A program made the translations under genes and the position numbers. Shown here piece by piece: positions 44,954 through 55,638 of a DNA stretch of 64,000 nt. Source of the DNA: Lantana camara (taxonomy: Eukaryota; Streptophyta; Magnoliopsida; Lamiales; Verbenaceae); assembly GCA_037501455.1 (NCBI GenBank), contig CM074858.1, positions 77,288,501 through 77,352,500 of the forward strand, in the 5' to 3' direction. The notes under the pieces were generated by a model. The model made no database searches. It saw nothing but the letters and a program-made list of their open reading frames with translations, and was not told the DNA's origin. Numbering within the stretch: the first letter of the stretch is position 1; each line of letters starts with the position of its first letter.

Positions 44954-47900
44954 GTTGGGACTACATATATAGGTATAGGTATATTTGAAAAGTGTTTGAC
45001 TATAAAAGTTGGAGTTTGATACTTTTAAAATAATAATATATTAATAGTACTATACCGGAAATCAATAAAATAATAATCAATACAAATATTTGGTTCATAT
45101 TTATTTTGAGAAAAAGGGAATAAGGGGACTGGGTATCAGATTCTTGAAAATATGAACCATACGACAATAAAGTATTAATGCCCTGCAAGTAGGCGTTTTC
45201 CATCCTTTACTCCTTAAACAGAATAAAATCAGAAATAACAGAATCAATCCAGCCTTTTTCCTCCATGATCTGTCGGGAGCAACCCCTCGAGATCCAGATA
45301 CAGACAGAGGGAGGGACGTACCTTTCCCGTCACTTAATGTGGAATAACTAACCTCCAGTTAAACCAACATTAAGATCAGATTTTGCGGCAGGTATAGTAA
45401 TAGACGATGGCCCTTGCCACCCGGCTATTAGTTCTACCATACCACCGGGCCCAACAGATACAGATACAGATCTTGCATTTTGGATACAGAATTGAGTTAC
45501 ATCATATCAATACTCGCCAAAATGGACTTGAGTATGATATGTTTGTAACATATACTTGAACAAGGATTTTGTTTTATATAATAGGATAATAGATATCCTT
45601 ATATCAGATATTTCCCAGAAAGGGGATAATACTATAATTAGGGAAAATAAGACTGAATCCTTATTAGGATAAATAATAAAATATTTTATATGTAGACTCA
45701 TGATCCCAGTTGAAAATATTTTAACCTCACCTGCTACGATACAGAATCAAGTAAGGCATTCGGGGTTCCACTGTCCAGACCTAGTTCCTGAAAGTAGTGA
45801 ACTACTACGGACTTAGAGAACTAGGTTCTTTCTATACTAATGCGACACATGAATGAGTACAATTAAGGCATATTGTAACAAGGTGTAACAGTAAATTTAC
45901 AGGAAATTCGGTAATCTAGAATTGAAATATTATTATAAAACGCACTGATACCAAAGTCATACAACCGAATTAACCAAGAAATTCTTATTCAATTTATAAA
46001 TCCAAATTAAGGTTTATTTTTAATAAAGGTGAACCCGATTTTGAAAGCGTTATTTAATCCCCGATTTTGAAATCGTTAGACAAAAGTCCTTTCTTAAATA
46101 AAACCAATTTTATTTTATATTAATTCTTGAAATTACTACATGATATTATTGGTCAAAATTCATATTTAAAGTCAAAAGTCAAAGTTACTATTGAAAAACG
46201 GTTACTATTTAAACATAAGGGATTAAATACTTTTAAACATAAAATCAAACACACACTTACACACACTAGCACACGGTACACACATATTTCAAGAACATCA
46301 AGAACATGTTCTTCATCATGTTTGAATATCCATAAGATGTTCTAGGCATTCTTGATCAAATTCATAGTCATAACATAAGATTAAAGAATAAATGAGCATA
46401 ATATATAAACTTTTCATGAAATATGATTCATAAACAAATTCCTAAACATGAATTTATTCAAATCTTCAAGTATTCATAAAATGTTCTACACATGCTTGAT
46501 TATATTCATATTCATAACATAAGATTTGAAGCATAATATAGCAAAATATATAAACTTTCTATGAAAAATAATTCTAAATAAATTATTCTAGGCATGAATT
46601 TAATCAAACAAGATCATAATCATTTAAATACATACTCACATTATATCATATCATAATTCATGCATTTAATTAAATAAAATTCCATAATGTGCACACATTG
46701 TATTTAACTAACAATTATGCACATATTTCATAAAATAAAATTCCTAAAGCATAATTTAACATACTACTATTATTATTATACTAAGAACATAATATAAAGC
46801 ATGAAATAATAGAAGAAAAACTCACCTTGTAGAGAGAGGGAGAAAGTGGCGTGAGTATTGGGGAGAGAGGGAGTGATTTTTGTGTGTTGATTTGTGAGTT
46901 ATAAATGAGGCTTAAGGGGGTATTTATAGGTAGTCATGAGGGGTCTCTAAGCAATAAATGAAAGTTTAAGGGAGATGTGGATGTCTCCTAATTCATACAA
47001 ATGCTTGGTGATTAATTAGGAGATGTGGTTAAATAATATGTTGAACAAATGCTAGGTAATTAACTAAGAAATGTGGAGAAATTATGCTCATTTGTTTAAT
47101 CCTTCTAGAAGACCATGTGGTCATGGATGATGTCATTTTGATTAAAAATAAATGTAAAAATAATATAAAATTTATTCAAGAGACGAGAGGTAAAACGTTG
47201 AAGTAGTAAATTAATGAAAGAATGAGTGAAAAACGAGCTTCGTTTTGATTATAAATGTGGAATATTTAGACTTTTTGTTTATAAATTATAAACACTAAAG
47301 TTGATGAAAATCATGAGAAAATTATATAAACGAAGCTATAATAATGTTTAGAGTCTGGAAAAATCACTATAATGTAGAGAAAAATTCAAGAATCGTTTTA
47401 AGTATAATTTCGACTTTTGAATAAAAGCTAATTGTTTAAAATAAAATGATGATTTTTAAAAGGAAAATATTTATAAAAGATGCTATGGTGAAATCGAATT
47501 TTTGGTAAATGCATGAAAATTCATAAAATAATTTAAGGATCGTTTTGGTTATAATATTGAATATCAAAACGTAGAGGAGTAAGGATTTATTGATGATCGA
47601 ATCATAAGCTAGGGTTTTCGCCGGTTTTTGATACTACGGAAGTTAGGATGGGAATTATGGTTCACGGAGAGTATCACGATCCTTGAAATAATGTGAGGAT
47701 TCTTTTGGTTACAATATTGGGTAGTGAAAGTGTTTCGGGGAACGTAGGAATATTTTTGAACTATAGGGGTATTTTCGTAATTTCCACCCTAAAACTGTAG
47801 GAATGGGTTTTGAAGCATATGAAAGGGTTTTAGGTGCTAAAAGGGAATGAATACTAGAATTCTAGGATTTTATGAGAAGAGTTTCAAGGTACGAGTTAAA

Positions 47901-48074
47901 TAAAGGAAATAATTAAATCTACGATCATTTAATTAAAGTGTAACACATAAAAGCACATAAGTCACATAGAATGTAATGCATGAAGAAAATAAATAAGGAC
48001 CGAGATTATAAGTGCTTCTTGAATAACCCCTTTACTTTACCTTTTCCAACTCGGCCCAGGTTAGGGCTGTTACA
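44954..48074 (-). mobile_element. E9 3' LTR, piece 2
   Basis: By eye it is identical to 50149-52485 over its first ~2.3 kb, then diverges by about ten substitutions in its last ~780 bases. A TATAAATA box (minus strand, 46921-46928) lies about 100 bases upstream of a donor-like CAAG|GTGAGT (GT 46825-46824). ORFs such as 45000-45203 recur unchanged in the other LTR and have no known domain. Confidence 0.92.
46921..46928 (-). promoter_or_regulatory. TATA box of E9 3' LTR
   Basis: CCTATAAATACCCCC on the minus strand; the copy in the 5' LTR is at 52116-52123. Transcription would start about 30 bases downstream, before the GTGAGT donor-like site. Confidence 0.6.
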
Positions 48075-48087
48075 ATCCACCCCCCTT
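48075..48087 (-). promoter_or_regulatory. Polypurine tract of E9
   Basis: AAGGGGGGTGGAT on the minus strand adjoins the 3' LTR. The 246 bases between it and the gag end (48088-48333) are untranslated and show nothing else. Confidence 0.85.
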
Positions 48088-48333
48088 AAAAAGAATCTGT
48101 CCTCAGATTCTCATTTTGTCATAAAATAATTTTGATAGTATTTTTCATCCTTTTCTAGGATGATCTCATATTTTGTCGTTAATTACTTCATAAACTAGGG
48201 GGTAGGAATGATTACTAGCCCAGAAGAGAAGTGTTTATATATATATCATAATGACCTAAATCCCTAGAAAAGGCACTCAGAAAATAAATAAGCACTTAAT
48301 TGTAATGCAATGAATGAATGCATGACGCCAGGG

Positions 48334-49428
48334 TCAAAGGACCTTAACTGGCGTGTGAAGAACATGTACCGTACCCTTCGCATTACTTGAAGGTTTGGGA
48401 TGCACATCTCCGTCCACAGCATAGGCCCTGCCTTTTCCTAATGGATTTCTTGAAGTTCCGACAATAATTTTTCCTCTCCTTGGTTGCCCTTGCTTAGCTT
48501 TCTTTGGGCATTCACGGATCTGGTGTTCATCACTACCACATCGTAAACATAAGCCGGCCTTTTTCCAACAATTTTCTTCAGTATGCCGCAGCCCATGACA
48601 TAAGTCACAAATGGTTTCATCTTGGACCTTTAGGGGAACTTGCGAGGATTGTTGTTGGGCATGCCTAGGTTTCTTCTTTTGTATATGAGCAATTTTGCTG
48701 GCAACTCGTTTCTCTCCTTGTGGTAGTTTATCGTTAGTTGGGTCTTGATGTTTTGAATTCAGGCGAATACTCTTGTGTGTTGCCTCAGTGTTTAGGGCTT
48801 TATCCACAGCCCGTGTATATCCCTCAATATCAAAAGGAGCTAATGCCCATCGTAGGTCCGGTTTCAATCCATCAACAAATCTCTTTGTTTTCCGACGCTC
48901 GTCACTCAAGATGTGTGGTGCATATTGTATTAACCTAACAAACTTGGCCTCGTATTCGGCTACTGACATATACCCTTGTACTAAATTCATGAACTCGGCC
49001 TCTCGAGCATCCCTGGTTACTTGAGGAATGTACTTATGCTGAAATTCCCTTACAAACTCAATCCAATTACTTTGAACTCCGGTATCCAACCATCTGTGCT
49101 TGACATGCTTCCACCAACTTAATGCCGCCTCTTCCAATAAGAAGGTTGCATATTGTACTCATTTTGGATCTTCAGGGTAAATATCCATTGCCTCATATAT
49201 CTTTTCAAGGCTTGCAATCCAATTTTCTGCCTTCATGTCATTGGGTTCCCCGAAGAACTTTGGTGGATTCAACTGAAGAAACTTTTCCAAAGTTCTTTCA
49301 TTTCCATAATTAGGTACTGACACTTATGTTTGCATAAACTGTCTAAAGGCCTCTGCTATATCTAGTGCTCCTGTGGAAGTTGTTGTGGCTGATGGTGTCT
49401 GATTGTGTGGGGTCCTTGGTGGTGACAT
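48334..49428 (-). pseudogene. E9 gag (capsid and nucleocapsid), two stops, no pol
   Basis: It starts at ATG 49428-49426 (MSPPRTPHNQ). Stops lie near 49324 and 49138. The 267-residue part after the second stop has a capsid core (WWKHVKHRW, FVREFQHKYIPQVTRDARE, FMNLVQGYMSVAEYEAKF) and a basic linker. It ends with two CCHC knuckles, CDLCHGLRHTEENC and CLRCGSDEHQIREC. The whole reading is 365 codons and terminates a few residues past RAYAVDG. At that point the E7 homologue continues into protease, so pol was removed cleanly at the gag/protease boundary. Gag assembles the RNA-containing particle. Confidence 0.92.
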
Positions 49429-49729
49429 TATGATGCTAGAATCACAATCGCATTGGAAAATATAATGCATGGAGGTTAAATAATGATTCACAGATTCACA
49501 GATTGACACAAGGTAATAAATTCAAATATAACACTGAAGTTATGAACACATAATATGTACACGGAATAAGCATGATGCACTAACGGCCCTACGGGTATCT
49601 TGAAGCAATTCCTAGGACTCGAGATATGAACATGTAGAAGAGTAACAATAAAGTATTTTAAAGTGTCGTATTTTTAAAAAACTTAAATTTTTCACGAAAG
49701 AGCACCTAGGGTACTAGAGTAACCCGGTT

Positions 49730-49741
49730 GCTCTGATACCA
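49730..49741 (-). promoter_or_regulatory. Primer-binding site of E9
   Basis: TGGTATCAGAGC on the minus strand, seven bases inside the 5' LTR. It is an initiator tRNA-Met type site. The leader from here to the gag ATG (49429-49729) shows no other feature. Confidence 0.92.
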
Positions 49742-49748
49742 CTTTAGT

Positions 49749-52700
49749 TGTAGCGCCCCTATACACTACAACCCCACACCAAAGTATCTCCCGAGTGGAA
49801 GTGAGGCCTAGCACCCGAGAAACACTCCGGCGAACGGACAGTGCTATACAATATCAGAGTATTAACACACTGCAGCGGAAATTTTATAATTTAAAAAACT
49901 TACAAAACTATGATAGGGGAATGCAATAAATAAGCCAGTAATGGCATAGTATAGAAATCAAAAGTAGTGACCATGCCGTAATAGATAATTACAAGCTCAG
50001 AAGCATAACTTATTCTAAATAACCTTGACTATTATGCTAACGAGAAGACATACTAGGCTTCAAGATACCTTCTAGTAAGCGTCCGTTAAACCTGAAACCA
50101 TGAGTTGTAAAGTGCGAGGATTAGTCAAAGTGACTAAGTGAGGGGGTAGTTGGGACTACATATATAGGTATAGGTATATTTGAAAAGTGTTTGACTATAA
50201 AAGTTGGAGTTTGATACTTTTAAAATAATAATATATTAATAGTACTATACCGGAAATCAATAAAATAATAATCAATACAAATATTTGGTTCATATTTATT
50301 TTGAGAAAAAGGGAATAAGGGGACTGGGTATCAGATTCTTGAAAATATGAACCATACGACAATAAAGTATTAATGCCCTGCAAGTAGGCGTTTTCCATCC
50401 TTTACTCCTTAAACAGAATAAAATCAGAAATAACAGAATCAATCCAGCCTTTTTCCTCCATGATCTGTCGGGAGCAACCCCTCGAGATCCAGATACAGAC
50501 AGAGGGAGGGACGTACCTTTCCCGTCACTTAATGTGGAATAACTAACCTCCAGTTAAACCAACATTAAGATCAGATTTTGCGGCAGGTATAGTAATAGAC
50601 GATGGCCCTTGCCACCCGGCTATTAGTTCTACCATACCACCGGGCCCAACAGATACAGATACAGATCTTGCATTTTGGATACAGAATTGAGTTACATCAT
50701 ATCAATACTCGCCAAAATGGACTTGAGTATGATATGTTTGTAACATATACTTGAACAAGGATTTTGTTTTATATAATAGGATAATAGATATCCTTATATC
50801 AGATATTTCCCAGAAAGGGGATAATACTATAATTAGGGAAAATAAGACTGAATCCTTATTAGGATAAATAATAAAATATTTTATATGTAGACTCATGATC
50901 CCAGTTGAAAATATTTTAACCTCACCTGCTACGATACAGAATCAAGTAAGGCATTCGGGGTTCCACTGTCCAGACCTAGTTCCTGAAAGTAGTGAACTAC
51001 TACGGACTTAGAGAACTAGGTTCTTTCTATACTAATGCGACACATGAATGAGTACAATTAAGGCATATTGTAACAAGGTGTAACAGTAAATTTACAGGAA
51101 ATTCGGTAATCTAGAATTGAAATATTATTATAAAACGCACTGATACCAAAGTCATACAACCGAATTAACCAAGAAATTCTTATTCAATTTATAAATCCAA
51201 ATTAAGGTTTATTTTTAATAAAGGTGAACCCGATTTTGAAAGCGTTATTTAATCCCCGATTTTGAAATCGTTAGACAAAAGTCCTTTCTTAAATAAAACC
51301 AATTTTATTTTATATTAATTCTTGAAATTACTACATGATATTATTGGTCAAAATTCATATTTAAAGTCAAAAGTCAAAGTTACTATTGAAAAACGGTTAC
51401 TATTTAAACATAAGGGATTAAATACTTTTAAACATAAAATCAAACACACACTTACACACACTAGCACACGGTACACACATATTTCAAGAACATCAAGAAC
51501 ATGTTCTTCATCATGTTTGAATATCCATAAGATGTTCTAGGCATTCTTGATCAAATTCATAGTCATAACATAAGATTAAAGAATAAATGAGCATAATATA
51601 TAAACTTTTCATGAAATATGATTCATAAACAAATTCCTAAACATGAATTTATTCAAATCTTCAAGTATTCATAAAATGTTCTACACATGCTTGATTATAT
51701 TCATATTCATAACATAAGATTTGAAGCATAATATAGCAAAATATATAAACTTTCTATGAAAAATAATTCTAAATAAATTATTCTAGGCATGAATTTAATC
51801 AAACAAGATCATAATCATTTAAATACATACTCACATTATATCATATCATAATTCATGCATTTAATTAAATAAAATTCCATAATGTGCACACATTGTATTT
51901 AACTAACAATTATGCACATATTTCATAAAATAAAATTCCTAAAGCATAATTTAACATACTACTATTATTATTATACTAAGAACATAATATAAAGCATGAA
52001 ATAATAGAAGAAAAACTCACCTTGTAGAGAGAGGGAGAAAGTGGCGTGAGTATTGGGGAGAGAGGGAGTGATTTTTGTGTGTTGATTTGTGAGTTATAAA
52101 TGAGGCTTAAGGGGGTATTTATAGGTAGTCATGAGGGGTCTCTAAGCAATAAATGAAAGTTTAAGGGAGATGTGGATGTCTCCTAATTCATACAAATGCT
52201 TGGTGATTAATTAGGAGATGTGGTTAAATAATATGTTGAACAAATGCTAGGTAATTAACTAAGAAATGTGGAGAAATTATGCTCATTTGTTTAATCCTTC
52301 TAGAAGACCATGTGGTCATGGATGATGTCATTTTGATTAAAAATAAATGTAAAAATAATATAAAATTTATTCAAGAGACGAGAGGTAAAACGTTGAAGTA
52401 GTAAATTAATGAAAGAATGAGTGAAAAACGAGCTTCGTTTTGATTATAAATGTGGAATATTTAGACTTTTTGTTTATAAATTATGAACACTAAAGTTGAT
52501 GAAAATCATGAGAAAATTATATAAACGAAGCTATAATAAAGTTTAGAGTCTGGAAAAATCACTATAATGTAGAGAAAAATTCAAGAATTGTTTTAAGTAT
52601 AATTTCGACTTTTGAATAAAAGCTGATTGTTTAAAATAAAATGATGATTTTTAAAAGGAAAATATTTATAAAAGATGCTATGGTGAAATCGAATTTTTGG

Positions 52701-53269
52701 TAAATGCATGAAAATTCATAAAATAATTTAAGAATCGTTTTGGTTATAATATTGAATATCAAAAAGTAGAGGAGTAAGGATTTATTGATGATCGAATCAT
52801 AAGCTAGGGTTTTCGCCGGTTTTTGATCCTACGGAAGTTAGGATGGGAATTATGGTTCACGGAGAGTATCACGATCCTCGAAATAATGTGAGGATTCTTT
52901 TGGTTACAATATTGGGTAGTGAAAGTGTTTCGGGGAACGTAGGAATATTTTTGAACTGTAGGGGTATTTTTGTAATTTCCACCCTAAAACTGTAGGAATG
53001 GGTTTTGAAGCATATGAAAGGGTTTTAGGTGCTAAAAGGGAATGAATACTAGAATTCTAGGATTTTATGAGAAGAGTTTCAAGGTACGAGTTAAATAAAG
53101 GAAATAATTAAATCTACGATCATTTAATTAAAGTGTAACACATAAAAGCACATAAGTCACATAGAATGTAATGCATGAAGAAAATAAATAAGGACCGAGA
53201 TTATAAGTGCTTCTTGAATAACCCCTTTACTTTACCTTTTCCAACTCGGCCCAGGTTAGGGCTGTTACA
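49749..53269 (-). mobile_element. E9 5' LTR (3521 bp)
   Basis: This is the intact LTR from TGTAACAGCCC to GGGCGCTACA (minus strand). It has a TATA box at 52116-52123 and a donor-like site about 100 bases further. No short-palindrome array like those of E1, E4 or E7 was seen. Confidence 0.95.
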
Positions 53270-53673
53270 TTTATACCGTGATTCATCACATTTTGAAATA
53301 TGTGAAATGCTCAAATTACAATTTAGTCCTCCAACTTGCTAAGTCATGCAATCAAGTATAAATGGTTTGCTAAATGATCAATTATGTCCTTGGAAAAGTT
53401 ATGCAATTTGATCCTTGACTTTAAAGAAATGATCATGTAAGGACAATTAAATCACTTCCGACAATTATTTCATGTAACAATTATTTTCCAAGTCGTGAAA
53501 TAATTTTTTCAATGATATGAATTGATATAATTCACATAAATATAATTTTATGCAATTTTTAAAATTATGATGACATGTAGGAGAATAAGAGATAATAAAA
53601 TAAAATAAGTTCCTAACGCTCACAAGCTCACACGTGGCGTGCTTACCTGCTCGTCCGAAACCGGGGCGTTACA
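53270..53673 (-). mobile_element. E5 5' LTR, piece 3 (LTR start on the minus strand)
   Basis: It begins with the second TTTAT copy of E9, matches about 12223-12627 of the E5 3' LTR, and ends GGGGCGTTACA before AAATA. Confidence 0.9.
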
Positions 53674-54682
53674 AAATACCTTGCTTTAAAATGATCAATT
53701 GATTTTAAATGTACCTTGAACCCGATCCTATCCCATTTTGGCGAGACACTTGCACTTCCTGTGGCCCAGGGGCTTGTGTATTGACAAAAACAGGAAAGCA
53801 TGGGCTGACGACTATCTCTTGCATAAGTCCCACCATTTTGGAGCAGCCCGGACGTCCATCAGGAGGGTTGGTGGACCGATGGGATTCCGGTCAATGGGAT
53901 TCATGTACCCATTGATCACCTTGTCCTGGGTTGTAAGGGCTAGCTACCCGAGCCACCAACCCGGAGGAAAAAGGAGTAATTGCGCACTTGAAAATGATCC
54001 TGTAACAAAGTGACACTTAATTAATTGCATGATCGCTTAATAACTTATCTTGTACACTAAATGAGTAAGGTTGAAGAATGCTCACTCGTCGAGCCACTGA
54101 ATCACTTTCCTGAAATGAATTTGTTAAGTTGTAATTTCATACATTGAAAGACATTTTTTACTTTTCTTCTGGAAACCTTGTATGGAATTATGGCTCGCAT
54201 GACTTTACCGCTTTTTATATCTTATTTATGCCATTCGCTCAATCTTGTAGAGACTGACCCCTCCCTTCTTTGTCCCTCAGGTTTCCTTGTAGGCGTAGCT
54301 AAGCGGGAAATTACTTTACTTATTGTAATTTCATGTCTAGCTCGTGTCACACGGTTGATGTACTACACACTCATGTTTCCATTTGTTATGTATTTTGATT
54401 AGGCCGTGTAGGCCATATACTCTTGTTCTCTTTGAGATATACTTGATCTTGTGAATATTGTATATTCTATCGGTCATATTATGCCATAGATTCCGTGTTC
54501 TTGATTATACTCTTGAATATATTCTGTTTGGATGCATGAATGGTTGATACAGGGTTAGTCCCGCCTAGACAGGGTTCGTGTCGTGTCTCCGTATGCTAGG
54601 ATTTGACTAATATATGGACTATATTCGTATATGAGTTTGGTTTTAGTGCGGGGGATGTGCGGTCCCACGCTCGGACGTCACA
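53674..54682 (+). mobile_element. E4 5' LTR, right part
   Basis: It begins with the second AAATA copy and continues the E4 LTR. It has the GGAGGAAAAAGG phrase (53962), the CAATCT...AGACTG hairpin (54240-54256), an acceptor-like CCCTCAG|G (54280), and the inverted arms GCTAAGCGGGA (54298-54308) and TCCCGCCTAGA (54559-54569). It ends GGACGTCACA. A primer site eight bases on proves that this is a 5' LTR end. Confidence 0.85.
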
Positions 54683-54690
54683 TCCTAAAG

Positions 54691-54702
54691 TGGTATCAGA
54701 GC
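54691..54702 (+). promoter_or_regulatory. Primer-binding site of E4
   Basis: TGGTATCAGAGC follows the E4 5' LTR after TCCTAAAG. It is an initiator tRNA-Met type site, and the ~180-base leader after it is otherwise empty. Confidence 0.9.
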
Positions 54703-54883
54703 TTTGGGTTATAAAACCAGAGTTCCAGTGTCGAGTCTGTATAGGTCGTATGGGTTATGAACAACTTATCACCGTATTTTGCATCTTACTTGTTAATCTC
54801 TTGCTTGTGTGAATTTAAATGTTGCATTTTGTTTCATGAGCATAAATTGATCGCACATGCATTTTCAGTGTTTGATATTCAGG

Positions 54884-55084
54884 ATGCGTCCCCGAAGAGA
54901 TCGTGATCGTTCTACGGGTCACTGTCGTCACTGAAACCGCTCTCCTACTCCTCAAGAGAGGAGCCCTAGGGCCACTCCCGAAAATTTTATGGAAGCAGTG
55001 ATGAACTTTGTCGAAAGAAGGCTTCGGGAGAATCCACCACCACCAACTCTGGCTCCAGTCCCTCGCCCAGTTCAAGAAGGGGGT
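54884..55084 (+). pseudogene. E4 gag N-terminus, cut by E11
   Basis: The ATG at 54884 opens an Arg-rich N-terminus (MRPRRDRDRS) like that of the E7 gag (MARDRHHRDRS). A TGA lies at codon 17. The frame then continues through NFMEAVMNFVERR and a Pro-rich linker until E11 inserts at GGGGT (55080-55084). The rest of E4 lies beyond the window. Confidence 0.8.
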
Positions 55085-55624
55085 TGTAACAATCTGGGTA
55101 AATATATAATGCAAACAGAATATATAACAAAAATGGAATGTAATTGTATTAAACTTCAGCAATAAAACAGTAAGCAAAGTTCCAGAAATGAGAGTTGAGA
55201 GAGGAAGAAGAACAGGGATGTGAAACAGACTAGCTTACAGCTCAAAACTTGCCCTCCAAAAATGAACCTCACCAAGCTAAATAACGTGCTCGACAAAACA
55301 CATCACTCGCTACGAAGAAAATAACAAACTCAGGGAATGATCTCTGCAACAACGGTTTCTCCCTCCATGACAGCAGCTTCCCACAGCTTGCCAGCTACAC
55401 AATCATGATCTTGATCAACGGATGAAACTAATTGTTTACCAGGTGCATTCCCCACCATTAGATCCATAGCACCAGATTCAACGGCCACGATGTCGCTTGG
55501 ATTAGTTGGTACGAAAGCATTTGGAGACTCTCTTTTAAATAAGATCCGGCCGTCCACAATAGAGCTCATCCAACGGTTCCCTTTTAAACTGAATTTGGGC
55601 TCCAAATTAAAGTAGTCCATGACA
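55085..55624 (-). mobile_element. Probable E11 3' LTR (540 bp)
   Basis: On the minus strand a purine tract (AAAGAAGGGGGTAA, near 55625-55638) is followed by TGTCATGG, and the stretch ends TGTTACA at 55085, giving TG...CA ends. The 96-codon ORF at 55330-55620 falls wholly inside and has no known domain, so I read it as chance. Without the 5' LTR the left LTR boundary is an inference. Confidence 0.55.
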
Positions 55625-55638
55625 TTACCCCCTTCTTT

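Larger units (their letters stand above)
34423..53269 (-). mobile_element. E9: gag-only gypsy element with 3.5-kb LTRs
   Basis: The LTR termini are TGTAACAGCCC...GGGCGCTACA on the minus strand, with target duplication TTTAT on both sides. The 3' LTR is split by E10 (34423-34827 plus 44954-48074) and the intact 5' LTR is 49749-53269. The internal region is only 48075-49748 (1.67 kb). It holds a primer site, one gag reading and a polypurine tract, with no protease, RT or integrase. This matches the organisation described as TR-GAG in plants. It must have moved with enzymes from another element. Confidence 0.9.
9599..53673 (-). mobile_element. E5: gypsy element (Tekay/Del-like), split by nested insertions
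   Basis: The left terminus is CGTAGCACCC at 9599 (an altered TG) and the right terminus is GGGGCGTTACA at 53673. Both are flanked by AAATA (9594-9598 and 53674-53678), a 5-bp duplication that ties the two ends together across 44 kb. The remaining parts are the 3' LTR (9599-12627), pol end (12597-13650) and 5' LTR pieces (28975-29589, 33479-34422, 53270-53673). The gag, most of pol, the primer site and the first ~1.08 kb (window coordinates) of the 5' LTR were lost in the deletion at about 28974. The target was the E4 5' LTR. Confidence 0.85.

Noticed and set aside
45000..46345. Small ORFs identical in both E9 LTRs (for example 45000-45203 and 50195-50398) as conserved genes
   Set aside because: Identity follows from the LTR duplication and the mismatch-free block, not from coding constraint, and no domain is recognisable.
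55330..55620. 96-codon ORF as a C-terminal extension of E11 pol
   Set aside because: It lies downstream of the probable polypurine tract, inside the inferred 3' LTR, and has no known domain. I keep some doubt because the LTR boundary is inferred.
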